Shown here in pieces: positions 33,738 through 42,607 of a stretch of 64,000 nt of DNA. Position 1 is the first letter of the stretch. Every line of letters begins with the position of its first letter. The notes beneath the pieces are model-generated. The model was not told where the DNA came from, made no database searches, and saw only the letters and a program-made list of their open reading frames with translations. A program made the translations under genes and the position numbers. The stretch lies in the NCBI GenBank assembly GCA_003161435.1, contig PMOS01000023.1, positions 1 to 64,000 on the forward strand. Direction: 5' to 3'. Source of the DNA: Vulcanimicrobiota bacterium (GTDB lineage Bacteria; Vulcanimicrobiota; Vulcanimicrobiia; Vulcanimicrobiales; Vulcanimicrobiaceae).

Positions 33738-34459
33738 GCTCGGGCCCTGCGCTCGAGCTCGAAGCGCTCGTCTTCGACGTCTTCGGGACGCTCGTCGATT
33801 GGCGTTCCAGCCTGATCGAGGACCTGACCGCGTTCGGTGCCGAGCGCGGCATCGTGGCGGACTGGCCCGCGTTCGTCGACGCTTGGCGCGGTGCGTACGC
33901 ACCGTCGATGGATCGCGTTCGGCACGGCGAGCAGCCGTGGACGTCGCTCGACGCGCTGCACCGCGCGTCGTTCACGCGCTTGGCGACGCAGTACGGTTTC
34001 GAGAACGCGCTCGACGAGGCGGGTCGCCGCTGGTGCGTCGACCGCTGGCATCGTTTGCGGCCGTGGCCCGACACGGTCGCGGGGCTCAGACGGCTGCGTA
34101 CGCGCTATCTGCTCGGTACGCTCTCGAACGGCAACGTACGACTGCTCGCCGACCTCGCCAAGAGCGCACGGCTCCCGATGGACGTGATCCTCTCGGCGGA
34201 GCTGTTCCGGCACTACAAGCCCGATCCGGAAGTGTATCGCGGGGCGATCGATCTGCTCGGTGCGGAGCCGCGCCGCGTCATGCTGGTCGCCGCGCACAAC
34301 TCCGACCTGCAGGCCGCCGCGCAGCAGGGGATGCGCACGGCATTCGTCGCGCGGCCCTTCGAGTACGGACCGGATCAGCAGAAGGACCAGGTCGCCGATC
34401 CGGGGATCGAGTTCAACGTCCGCGACTTGGGCGAGCTGGCGGACCGGCTCGGCGCGTAG
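33734..34459 (+). CDS. haloacid dehalogenase type II-like HAD hydrolase
   Basis: 241 aa, GTG at 33734 in the GTGA overlap. HAD motifs: I, VFDVFGTLVDWRSSL (Asp nucleophile about 15); II, LGTLSNGNVRLL (Ser/Asn); III, FRHYKPDPEVYRGA (Lys); IV, LVAAHNSDLQAA. These match (S)-2-haloacid dehalogenases: Asp attack on C-halogen or phosphoester bonds. Grouped with the dienelactone hydrolase and an acyl-CoA ligase, it could serve in a halo- or aromatic-acid pathway, which is inference. Confidence 0.82.
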   Translation: MSSGPALELEALVFDVFGTLVDWRSSLIEDLTAFGAERGIVADWPAFVDAWRGAYAPSMDRVRHGEQPWTSLDALHRASFTRLATQYGFENALDEAGRRWCVDRWHRLRPWPDTVAGLRRLRTRYLLGTLSNGNVRLLADLAKSARLPMDVILSAELFRHYKPDPEVYRGAIDLLGAEPRRVMLVAAHNSDLQAAAQQGMRTAFVARPFEYGPDQQKDQVADPGIEFNVRDLGELADRLGA

Positions 34460-34474
34460 CCGAACCATCGGCGG

Positions 34475-35959
34475 ATGACGCGCTCCGTCCTCTCCGCGCT
34501 CGACGCGCACGCTGCCGCACGGCCCGACGCGCTCGCGCTCGACGACGTCTCGTACGCCGCGCTACGCGACGCCTCGTTGCGCGTCGCGGCGAAGCTGCAC
34601 GACGCCGGCCTGCGCGCCGGTGACCGGTTGGCGATCTATGCGGAGAACCGGCCGGGATTCGTCTACGCCTACCTGGGCGGTTTGCGCGCCGGCGCGACCG
34701 TCGTGACCGTCAACGTGCTCTACCGCAGCTCAGATCTCGAGCACATCCTGTCCGATGCGATGCCGTCGGTCGTCTGCGTGTCGGCGCAGAGTGCGCAGTA
34801 CGTGCCGGCGCAGGACGGCCGTACCGTGGTCGATCTGGCCGACGTCGAAGCTTGGGCGCACGACGCATCGATCGAGCCGCTCGCCGGCCCGCCCGCGATC
34901 GAGGCGGACGACGTCGCGATCCTGATCTACACCAGCGGGACGACCGGCCGTTCCAAAGGCGCGATGCTCACCCACGGCAATCTGCTCGCGATCGCCGAGC
35001 AGCTGGGCGAAGCATGGCGCTGGACGCCGTCGGATACGCTGCTGCTCGCGCTGCCGCTGTTCCACGTGCACGGTCTGGGCGCAGGGCTCAACGGCACGCT
35101 GGTCGCCGGCGGACGCGTGTTGCTGCGCGAACGGTTCGATGCGCCGTCGGTCGTCGCCGCATTGTCGGCCGGCGAAGCGACCATGTTCTTCGGCGTGCCG
35201 ACGATGTACGTCCGTATTCTCGAGCAGGCCGGCGACGTGCGCTTCGACCGCGTGAGGCTGTTCGTCTCGGGTTCGGCAGCATTGCCGGCGACGGTGCATG
35301 AGGACTTCGCGCGGCGCTTCGGGATCTCTATTCTCGAACGCTACGGTTCGACCGAGTTCGGTTTCGCGCTGAGCAATCGCTACGAAGGTCCGCGGAACGC
35401 GGGTACGGTCGGCTTCCCGCTGCCCGGCGTCGAGGTGCGGCTCGCCGATCCGGTGAGTGGTGAACCGATCGATGCAGGCGGCACGGGCGAGATCTTGGTG
35501 CACGGCGCGAACGTCTTCACCGGCTATTGGCACAACGAAGCCGCGACGGAAGCGGCGTTCGCGCGCGACGCGCAAGGACGCCGCTGGTACAAGAGCGGCG
35601 ATCTGGCGACGTTCGATCCCGAGCGCGGCTACACGATCAACGGCCGGCTCAAAGAGCTGGTGATCAGCGGCGGCTTCAACGTGTATCCAATCGAAGTGGA
35701 AACCGAGCTGCTGCGCATCCCCGGGATTCGAGCCGCCGCGCTGATCGGCCAGCCCGACGCCGCGCGCGGCGAGATCCCCGTCGCCTTCGTCGAGGTCGAC
35801 GACGATTTCGACGCAGAAACCGCGCTCGCGACACTGCGCGAACGCCTAGCCAGCTTCAAAGTCCCCAAAGCGCTCTACCCGATCGACACCCTACCCCGCA
35901 ACGCCATGGGCAAAGTCGAAAAACCGCGCCTGCGAGAGATGCTTGCGACGAGCGATTGA
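34475..35959 (+). CDS. acyl-CoA synthetase, AMP-binding (MatB-like)
   Basis: 494 aa, ATG at 34475. ANL superfamily: P-loop-like ILIYTSGTTGRSKGAMLTHG (about 149-168), LPLFHVHGLGAG, ERYGSTEFGF (A5), then KSGDLATFDPE and GRLKELVISGGFNVYPIE with the adenylation-domain hinge. The catalytic Lys near the C-terminus is in LPRNAMGKVEKPRL. The length, small N-domain and LPLFHVHG motif resemble malonyl-CoA synthetase/long-chain types. Last gene of the operon; its 3' end overlaps an opposite-strand HNH-like frame. Confidence 0.85.
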   Translation: MTRSVLSALDAHAAARPDALALDDVSYAALRDASLRVAAKLHDAGLRAGDRLAIYAENRPGFVYAYLGGLRAGATVVTVNVLYRSSDLEHILSDAMPSVVCVSAQSAQYVPAQDGRTVVDLADVEAWAHDASIEPLAGPPAIEADDVAILIYTSGTTGRSKGAMLTHGNLLAIAEQLGEAWRWTPSDTLLLALPLFHVHGLGAGLNGTLVAGGRVLLRERFDAPSVVAALSAGEATMFFGVPTMYVRILEQAGDVRFDRVRLFVSGSAALPATVHEDFARRFGISILERYGSTEFGFALSNRYEGPRNAGTVGFPLPGVEVRLADPVSGEPIDAGGTGEILVHGANVFTGYWHNEAATEAAFARDAQGRRWYKSGDLATFDPERGYTINGRLKELVISGGFNVYPIEVETELLRIPGIRAAALIGQPDAARGEIPVAFVEVDDDFDAETALATLRERLASFKVPKALYPIDTLPRNAMGKVEKPRLREMLATSD

Positions 35960-36202
35960 GACGCGCGGCACGCCTGCTGGTCGGGGCTCTTGCGTGCCGT
36001 CCCCGCGTCGACGGTTGCAGGCGACGTGGACGAGACGGAGGTTCGCGAGGTCGCTCGTGCCGCCGATGCCATACGGGACGATATGGTCGAACGATGGAGC
36101 AAATTGAGCTCGCGCCGATTCGTCCATATCATCGGTCGCGACCCAAGGCGTCTTACTTTCGGATCTCGGATGAGGTACCAGCCGGCCGCGTTTTTGCCGC
36201 AA
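35891..36202 (-). CDS. HNH endonuclease-like fragment, possibly degenerate
   Basis: About 103 residues from a TTG. It contains a convincing HNH core: SFDHIVPYGIGGTSDLANLR with the central His, then HVACNRRRGDG. The zinc/CxxC start that would precede it (RRKYGRCGKN) lies in the other frame, so the gene may be frameshifted. Its C-terminal part overlaps the acyl-CoA ligase by about 69 bp, also a sign of decay or a wrong stop. The start codon is not certain. Confidence 0.4.
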   Translation of the reverse strand: MRQKRGRLVPHPRSESKTPWVATDDMDESARAQFAPSFDHIVPYGIGGTSDLANLRLVHVACNRRRGDGTQEPRPAGVPRVSIARRKHLSQARFFDFAHGVAG

Positions 36203-36318
36203 CGGCCATACTTTCGCCGAGATGATGCGCCTTGGCCAGAGCCGTCAGTCGTCACTGGGAGACTCGGCCGACCGTACCACCAGAAGGTGCCAACTGATTG
36301 GCCGTTTGGTACGCCAGT

Positions 36319-36346
36319 TTAACAACGAACTTTGATATCCTATCTT
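36319..36346 (+). promoter_or_regulatory. promoter giving a leaderless transcript
   Basis: -35 TTAACA (36319-36324), 16-bp spacer, -10 TATCTT (36341-36346). The predicted start point falls on the ATG at 36352. No ribosome site is present, in accordance with leaderless translation. Confidence 0.55.
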
Positions 36347-36351
36347 CACGA

Positions 36352-36603
36352 ATGAACGTCAACTCATCATATTTCGATCCTAGGCTCTATTCTGCTTTTG
36401 AGGTCTGCCGCGTCCTCGGAGGCCGCGCTCGGGCGTTACGAATAGCACGCTCACTTCGCCAGTCCGATCTGGCCGAAGCTGCCGGAGTTACCGCCGCGAC
36501 GATCGGCCGGTTCGAGCAGACCGGAAAAGTCGGCTTCGACGTCGTGGTCAAAATCGCCATTACTCTCGGGGCAGAGCTCGAACTGGCGCAGCTGTTCGCT
36601 TAG
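36352..36603 (+). CDS. Xre-family HTH protein
   Basis: 83 aa from ATG 36352. Typical HTH_3: LGGRARALRIARSLRQSDLA, EAAGVTAATIGRFEQTGKVG, then VVVKIAITLGAELELAQLFA. Similar in size to HipB/Xre antitoxins and phage repressors. No partner toxin gene follows, but an HNH-like fragment lies beyond the promoter on the other strand. Probably a lone regulator or remnant of a module; its promoter region is AT-rich compared with the rest of the window. Confidence 0.7.
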   Translation: MNVNSSYFDPRLYSAFEVCRVLGGRARALRIARSLRQSDLAEAAGVTAATIGRFEQTGKVGFDVVVKIAITLGAELELAQLFA

Positions 36604-36656
36604 CCACCCGTGCGATCGATTGATGAAATCATCGCTGGACGAAGAAAGCAGCCGTC

Positions 36657-36674
36657 GCGGGTCCGACGACCCGC
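36657..36674. terminator. hairpin between convergent genes
   Basis: GCGGGTC-CGAC-GACCCGC, a perfect 7-bp stem with a 4-base loop, followed by TCTTCC, in the 153-bp gap between convergent xre and MFS genes. Probably a bidirectional terminator; the gap otherwise looks empty. Confidence 0.45.
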
Positions 36675-36756
36675 TCTTCCGCGTTGACGCACGACACAAA
36701 TGTCATCGCGCTTGTGAAGCAGGCGGCCCGTCGTCGCTCAGCGGTGGATCGTTCGG

Positions 36757-38109
36757 TCAATAGGCGGCGCGCGGCGCCTCCGCCAAGGCCGCGGCGTCGT
36801 ACTCGGCGCCGATATCTTGGTTCGTGTAGTCTCGCATCTGGCTGGCGGCGATCAGCGAGATGACGGCGCAGGCCGCGATGTAGATCGCGATCGCGTAGCC
36901 GGTATGGTACGTCGCGAAGAGCCAAGCCGCAATCAGCGGGGCCGGTCCGCCGGCGATGATCGAGGCCAGCTGATAGCCCAGCGAAGCGCCGCTGTAGCGC
37001 AGCCGGGGCGTGAAGGACTCGGCGATGAACGCGGCTTGCGGGCCGTATTGGATGTCGTGCGGGATCAGCGATAGGAAGATGGCGAGAAAAATCAGCGACG
37101 GTGCGCGCGTATCCAGCAGCGCGAAGTACAGGAAGCCGAACACGAACGTGAGCGCGCAGCCGATCATGTAGGTCTTGCGGCGCCCGATGCGGTCGGAGAG
37201 CTGGCCGAAGAGCGGGATCCACAACGCCGAGCCGACCGACGCGAAGAGCACGGCAGTGATCAAGAAGTTGCGCGATTGCCCGAGCACCGTCGTGCCGTAG
37301 GCGAAGATGAACGCAGTGAAGATGTAGAACGGCGCCTGCTCGGACATGCGTGCCAGCGCGGATAGGATGATCTCGCGGCCCTGACGGCGGATCACCTCGG
37401 AAACCGGGGTCCGCTCGACTCGTTTCTCCTCCACGATTCGGCGGAACGTCGGCGTCTCGACGATCCCGAGCCGAATCCACAGTCCGACGCCGACCAGGAC
37501 GATGCTCAAGAAAAACGGGATGCGCCAGCCCCATTCCAGGAACGCCGGACCGGAGAGTGCGCTGAATGCGAGCACGGCGACGTTTGCGAGAAACAGCCCG
37601 GCCGGGACGCCGAACTGCGGCCAGCTCGCGATCAAGCCGCGGCGTCCGTTCGTCGCCGCCCATTCCATTGAGAGCAGCACGGAGCCGCCCCACTCCCCGC
37701 CCACGCCGATGCCTTGGACGAAACGCAATACCGTCAGGATGATCGCGCCCCAGATGCCGATCGAGGCGTAGCCGGGGACGAAGCCGACCAAGAACGTCGC
37801 GATCCCCATCAGCGCCAGCGTAGCGATCAGCGTGGCCTTGCGCCCGATGCGATCCCCGAAGTGGCCGAAGATCGCCGCTCCGATCGGCCGAGCGATGAAT
37901 CCGACCGCGTAGACCAGGAACGCCTGCAGCGTCCCGACCGCCGGGTCGCTGTTCGGGAAGTACAGCTTCGCGAAGACCAGCCCGGTGACGGTGCTGTAGA
38001 GAAAGAAATCGTACCACTCGATCGACGTGCCGATCGTGCTGGCGATCACCGCGCGGGTGAGCTGACTTCGATCGCCTCCCGGCATGCGGACGGTTCCGGT
38101 TGCCGCCAT
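36757..38109 (-). CDS. MFS transporter, MHS (metabolite:H+ symporter) family
   Basis: 450 aa; ATG at 38109 preceded by GGGAGGAAAG. MHS family signs: AVIASTIGTSIEWYDFFLYS near the N-terminus, GDRIGRKATLIATL after TM2, a central loop with FRRIVEEKRVERTPV, and QLSDRIGRRKTYM in the second half; 12 membrane helices. Relatives carry proline/betaine, citrate, shikimate or dicarboxylates with protons. The substrate cannot be fixed. Divergent from the nuclease pair starting at 38217. Confidence 0.88.
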   Translation of the reverse strand: MAATGTVRMPGGDRSQLTRAVIASTIGTSIEWYDFFLYSTVTGLVFAKLYFPNSDPAVGTLQAFLVYAVGFIARPIGAAIFGHFGDRIGRKATLIATLALMGIATFLVGFVPGYASIGIWGAIILTVLRFVQGIGVGGEWGGSVLLSMEWAATNGRRGLIASWPQFGVPAGLFLANVAVLAFSALSGPAFLEWGWRIPFFLSIVLVGVGLWIRLGIVETPTFRRIVEEKRVERTPVSEVIRRQGREIILSALARMSEQAPFYIFTAFIFAYGTTVLGQSRNFLITAVLFASVGSALWIPLFGQLSDRIGRRKTYMIGCALTFVFGFLYFALLDTRAPSLIFLAIFLSLIPHDIQYGPQAAFIAESFTPRLRYSGASLGYQLASIIAGGPAPLIAAWLFATYHTGYAIAIYIAACAVISLIAASQMRDYTNQDIGAEYDAAALAEAPRAAY

Positions 38110-38216
38110 CTTTCCTCCCAAGCGGAACGCGCCGCGCGGCACTTTTTTCCGCGTCGTCGTTCCCGCTCCCGCTCGTGCGGCAGACTTGCGGCCGAAGGAC
38201 GTCGAACAGACGTGCG

Positions 38217-39320
38217 ATGGGTGAACCGACGACGATCGTTCACTGCGCGGACGTGCATCTCGAGACGGCGTTCACCGAGCTGCGCGGGGGCGCTCGGCGC
38301 CGGGCCGCGCTGGCCGACGCGTTCGTGCGGGTCGTCGACCTCGCGCTCGAGCGGCGGGCCGACGCGCTGACGATCGGCGGCGATCTCTACGAAGCGCAAC
38401 GCGCCGGGCCGCAGACGGCGCGCTTCATCTTCGCACAGCTGGCTCGATTCGAAGGGCCGGTCCTGGTCGCGCCGGGCAATCACGATCCGTACTCGGCACG
38501 CGCCTTGTACGCCCGTGACGACCGGCCGCCCAACGTGCGCGTCTTCGCCGAGCCGGCTTGGAACGCGTATCCGCTCGCGCCCGACGTGACGATCTACGGC
38601 TTCGGGCATGCGCCGGCCGAACCGGGCCGGCCGTTCGCCGGCGCGCGCTTCGATCGCCCCGGTACGCGCATCGCGCTCGTGCACGGCAGCGACGAGGACC
38701 GATGCCCGCCCGGCAAGCGCGCGACGGCGCCCTTCACCGTGGCCGAGATCGTCGCTTCGGGTGCCGACTGCGCGCTCGCCGGACACTACCATGGCGGCGC
38801 CGCCGTCGGCGACGAGAGCGGACGACCGCGGCTGGCGTATCCCGGCTCGCCCGAGCCGATCAAGTTCGGCGAACGGGGCTGGCACGGTGCCCTGGTCGTC
38901 ACCGTCGACACGCGGTCGGTGGAGATCGAACCGGTCGAGCTGGCCCGCACGCGCTTGATCGACCTCGACGTGTCGCTCGACGACGCGGCGAGCGAACACG
39001 CGGTGCTGGCCGCCTTGGAACGCGCGCTGCAAGAATTCGGCCGCGACGACTTCCTGCGCGTCCGCCTCCATGGCACGACCGCGCCCGGCACGCGCGTCGA
39101 CCGCGACTTGATCGCCGACCGCTTCGGTGTGGGGCTCGGCGCGCTCGACCTCCACGACGCAACCGTCGCCGCCGACTACGCGGCGATCGCGCACGAGCCC
39201 AACGTTCGCGGCCGCGCAGTCGCCGATCTGCTCGAGCTCGCCGCGAGCGGTGACGAGGACGCGCGGACGGCGTTGCGTTACACCGTCGCGGCCTTCGCAG
39301 GCGGCGAGCTCAAGCCATGA
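38217..39320 (+). CDS. metallophosphoesterase, YhaO/SbcD-like nuclease subunit
   Basis: 367 aa from the ATG at 38217. Calcineurin-like metal motifs: VHCADVHLETAF (Asp-x-His), TIGGDLYEAQRAG (GD), VAPGNHDPYSA (GNHD), then ALVHGSD and LAGHYHGGA (GHxH). In bacteria this Mre11/SbcD/YhaO group partners with an SMC-like ATPase, which follows directly with an ATGA overlap. Probably a Mn-dependent nuclease in DNA-end repair. Confidence 0.88.
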   Translation: MGEPTTIVHCADVHLETAFTELRGGARRRAALADAFVRVVDLALERRADALTIGGDLYEAQRAGPQTARFIFAQLARFEGPVLVAPGNHDPYSARALYARDDRPPNVRVFAEPAWNAYPLAPDVTIYGFGHAPAEPGRPFAGARFDRPGTRIALVHGSDEDRCPPGKRATAPFTVAEIVASGADCALAGHYHGGAAVGDESGRPRLAYPGSPEPIKFGERGWHGALVVTVDTRSVEIEPVELARTRLIDLDVSLDDAASEHAVLAALERALQEFGRDDFLRVRLHGTTAPGTRVDRDLIADRFGVGLGALDLHDATVAADYAAIAHEPNVRGRAVADLLELAASGDEDARTALRYTVAAFAGGELKP

Positions 39321-41749
39321 GGTTTCGGGCGCTGCGCGTCGGCGGGTTCGGGCGGCTTGCGGAGCGGACGTTCACCTTTGGACCGGGTCTCAACGTCGTC
39401 GTCGGTCCGAACGAGGCCGGTAAATCGACGCTCGCCGCCGCGCTCGTCGCGTCATTGTACGGCCTGCAGCGCGGCGAAAAGGACCGCTGGCGCCCTTGGA
39501 GCGGTAACGCGTACGCGACCGCGTTGACGTACGAGACGGCCGACGGCGCGCAGTGGGAGGTGCATCGTGCGTTCGAGCGCGACACGAAAGGCGTGCGCGT
39601 CTACGACGCGCACGGTGTCGACGCCGCCGCGCGCATCGGCAACGGCAAGATGCTCAATCCCGGCGACGCGCACCTCGGCATCTCGCTGGAGGTCTTTCTC
39701 CAGACCGCCTGCGCGCGGCAACGCGCGGTCGTGCTGGAAGGCGACTCCGCCGACGAGGTCTCGACCGCGCTCGCGCACGCGCTCGACGGCGGGCCGAAGG
39801 AGGACGCCGCGCTGGGTGCGCTCGCGCGGCTCGACGACGCCGTGCGCAAGTACGTCGGCACCGAGCGCGCGCACAAGAACGCACCGCTGCGGGCGTTGCG
39901 CGACGAGGAGCAGCGCCGGCGGCGCGCCGCCGATGAGGCGCGCGCCGCGCTCGACGGGTTGGCCGCGCTGCGCCTGAAGATCGACACGCAGCGCGCCGAG
40001 CGAGATCGCGACGCCTCGGCCGCGGCGGACCTCGAGTGGCGCGTGCGCTCGCTGCAGGCGGCCCGCATTCGCGCGCGGCTGGAAGCGTTGGCAGAATGTC
40101 GCGACGAGCACGCAACCGTGCAGAACGCGCGCGTCGCGTTCGATGACGTGCGTGACTTCCCGGCCGAACGCGTCGTGTCGCTCGACGACGCGTACCACTC
40201 GTGGCGTTCCGCCGAGAGCGTCGCGGACGCCGCCGCCGGCGCCGGCGCCGAGGAGCGGCTGAGCGAAGCCGAGCGCGCGGAGCTCGCCGAACGCAGTAGC
40301 GATGCGGGCACCTTGGACGACGATGCATTCGACGCGCTGCGGGCCGCGGCCGCGCAAGCCGAGGCCGCGCGTGCGCGCGCCGCCGCCGCCTCGAACGACG
40401 CTGCGGCGGCGCGGCGCGACGGCGATGGTGCGCTTGCGCCGGCCGGCTTCGTACTGACGATCGCGCTGATCGCGACGGCCGCCGACGTCGCGGTCGCGAT
40501 CGCGCACCTGTGGCTGTGGAGCGCCGTGGCTTCGGTGATCGCGATCGCATTCGGTTACAGCGCGTACGCGCGCGGCCGAGCCCGCAGCGCGCGGCGTTCA
40601 GTGGCAGAGGTCAAGCAGGCCGCCGCCGACGCGGCCTTGGCCGACGAACGCCGCGCGGCCGAGGTCGTGGCGGCGGTGCTCGAGCCGCTCGGAATCGCGA
40701 CGCTCGACGAGCTCGTTCGCCGGCGCGAGCGGTATGCGGCATTGTGCGCGCGCGAGCGCGCCGCGGTCAAAGCCCAGGGACGTGCGCGCACCACCGCCGA
40801 CGCCGCCGCATCAGAAGCGGAGCGCTTCGATACGCTCGCCGCCTCGCTCGTCGCCGGGGTTGGCGGGGACCGTGCCGCCCGCCGTGCCGAGGCACTCCTG
40901 CGGGCGGCCCGCCGGCGCGAGCGGGACGGGCTCGATGCGCGGATCGCCATGCTGGCGATGCGGCGCGGCGACATCCTCCACGGCGACGACGACTTCGCGC
41001 TGCAGGCCGAATACGATGCGTTGCTCGCCGCGGGCGTCACGCCGGCGCAGCACGACGAGCCGCGGCGGCTGCGGGCGCTCGAACGCGAACGAGCCGAGCT
41101 CGACGAGCGCGCGCGGGAAGCCGAGAAGACCGTCGCGGCGCTGGAAGGCGCGCTGCGGGCAGGCGAGTCGAATGCGCCGGAAGTCGCCGACCTCGACGAA
41201 GCGCTGGCGCACACCCAGACGGAGATCGAACGGCTCGAAGCGTTTGGACGCGCGATCAAGCTCGCCCGCGGCACGATCGACGCGCGCAAGGAGGAGGCGC
41301 ATCGGGCCTTCGCGCGCCGCCTCGAAGAGTACAGCGCCGACGTCCTCGGCGCGATCAGCGGCGGGCGGTATAGCGAGATCCGGGTGGACCCGGCGACCTT
41401 GGCGATCAACGTGCGCGTCCCCGAAACCGGCGCGATCGAAGAGCTCGACAAGCTCTCGGTGGGGACGCGCGATCAAGTAGCGCTGGTCGTCCGCTTCGCG
41501 ACCGCGCGCATGTTCGCCGAAGGGCTCGAGACGCCGCCGGTGCTGCTCGACGATCCGTTCGCCTTCTGGGATGCCGACCGCATCGCGCGCTGCCTGCCGG
41601 CGCTCTTCCACGGTGCGTTGGACGCGCAGTGCATCATCTTCACCGCCAGTTCCGAGCTCAGCGAAGCGGCGGTCGCCGCCGGCGCGACGCGCATCGACAT
41701 GGCTGCCGCCCTCGCACCGGACGCTGGCCCGGCGCTCGCCGCGCGCTAG
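39317..41749 (+). CDS. SMC-like AAA ATPase, YhaN/SbcC-like
   Basis: 810 aa. Walker A VVGPNEAGKSTLAAAL (about 32-47) in an SbcC/RecF-type N-terminal lobe. Two coiled-coil stretches of Ala/Arg/Glu heptads span about 170-270 and about 540-690. A hydrophobic pair (about 375-415) sits between them: VLTIALIATAADVAVAIAHL and VASVIAIAFGYSAYA, as in YhaN. The C-terminal lobe has LSVGTRDQVALVVRFA (signature) and VLLDDPFAFWDADRI (Walker B). It partners with the upstream metallophosphoesterase. The stop is 3 bp from the convergent amidotransferase. Confidence 0.85.
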   Translation: MRFRALRVGGFGRLAERTFTFGPGLNVVVGPNEAGKSTLAAALVASLYGLQRGEKDRWRPWSGNAYATALTYETADGAQWEVHRAFERDTKGVRVYDAHGVDAAARIGNGKMLNPGDAHLGISLEVFLQTACARQRAVVLEGDSADEVSTALAHALDGGPKEDAALGALARLDDAVRKYVGTERAHKNAPLRALRDEEQRRRRAADEARAALDGLAALRLKIDTQRAERDRDASAAADLEWRVRSLQAARIRARLEALAECRDEHATVQNARVAFDDVRDFPAERVVSLDDAYHSWRSAESVADAAAGAGAEERLSEAERAELAERSSDAGTLDDDAFDALRAAAAQAEAARARAAAASNDAAAARRDGDGALAPAGFVLTIALIATAADVAVAIAHLWLWSAVASVIAIAFGYSAYARGRARSARRSVAEVKQAAADAALADERRAAEVVAAVLEPLGIATLDELVRRRERYAALCARERAAVKAQGRARTTADAAASEAERFDTLAASLVAGVGGDRAARRAEALLRAARRRERDGLDARIAMLAMRRGDILHGDDDFALQAEYDALLAAGVTPAQHDEPRRLRALERERAELDERAREAEKTVAALEGALRAGESNAPEVADLDEALAHTQTEIERLEAFGRAIKLARGTIDARKEEAHRAFARRLEEYSADVLGAISGGRYSEIRVDPATLAINVRVPETGAIEELDKLSVGTRDQVALVVRFATARMFAEGLETPPVLLDDPFAFWDADRIARCLPALFHGALDAQCIIFTASSELSEAAVAAGATRIDMAAALAPDAGPALAAR

Positions 41750-41752
41750 CCG

Positions 41753-42607
41753 TCAGCCCGCGCTCGCGCGCAACACGTCGGCGAACGTGCGCGCGAAGGT
41801 GTAGGCGTCGCCGGGCCAGCGCGCCGATACGTAGTCGCCGTCGCGCACGACCCACGCCGGACGCGGATCGGTCGCGCTGTCGCGCGCGAGGCCGCCGGTC
41901 TTGCGCGCACGGTCGGGTTCGCCTGCGGGAACGTCGCGGAAATCCTCCGGCGCGGCGAGCGCGCGCGTGACCTCGGCCTGCACGCTGCAATATCCCGGCG
42001 GGTCGCCCGGCCGCTCGCGGTACGTACGGTAGTAGTCGGGGTCCCAGAAACGTCCGATGCGACCGAGCCGCCAGCCCGCATGCTCGAACGCCCAGGTGAG
42101 GGCGGTCGTCTTGCGCCCGCGCAGCACCGACGCACCGCTGATCCCCGATCGCGAGCGCGCGGCGAGCACGACGCCGTGACAGATCGCGGCGACCGGCTTG
42201 CCGCTGTCGAAGAAGTCGCCGACGAAGCGCTGCAGCACCGTGCTCTCCAGATATGCTCGCATCCCGCGCGCGCGGTGGCCGCCCGGTAGCAGCAGACCGT
42301 CGAAGTCGGCCACGCGCAGATCGGCGTACGCGAGCGGCGCGGCGAAGGCGGGGTCGCGCACGAGCAGCGCGTATGCTGCGCGCGCGTCGGCGTTCGCGCG
42401 CAGCAACCGGCCGAACACGCTCAACCCGCGGCCGTCGATCATGATCTCGTCGCCGCTGGCGCGGCCGCCGTCGGGCGTTGCGAACACGACGTCGAAGCCG
42501 GCGCCGCGCAGCACGTCCCAGCTGACGGCGACCTCGGTGGGATCGAAGTCGCGGTTCGGCACCGGAAGTGCGACACGCACCGGATCAGCCGCGCGCGATG
42601 GGAACAT
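41753..42607 (-). CDS. DJ-1/PfpI-type class I amidotransferase-like protein
   Basis: 284 aa from ATG at 42607, overlapping the phosphatase by 23 bp. DJ-1/PfpI fold: a strand-rich N-terminus (VALPVPNRDFDPTEVAVSWD with the acidic Glu), then VADFDGLLLPGGHRARGMRA, and the nucleophile elbow PVAAICHGVVLAARS (Cys about 146 followed by His). This resembles Hsp31-like/type 1 glutamine amidotransferase-domain proteins (chaperone, glyoxalase III or protease roles). Start might be downstream (GTG at 42580) to reduce the overlap. Confidence 0.8.
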   Translation of the reverse strand: MFPSRAADPVRVALPVPNRDFDPTEVAVSWDVLRGAGFDVVFATPDGGRASGDEIMIDGRGLSVFGRLLRANADARAAYALLVRDPAFAAPLAYADLRVADFDGLLLPGGHRARGMRAYLESTVLQRFVGDFFDSGKPVAAICHGVVLAARSRSGISGASVLRGRKTTALTWAFEHAGWRLGRIGRFWDPDYYRTYRERPGDPPGYCSVQAEVTRALAAPEDFRDVPAGEPDRARKTGGLARDSATDPRPAWVVRDGDYVSARWPGDAYTFARTFADVLRASAG

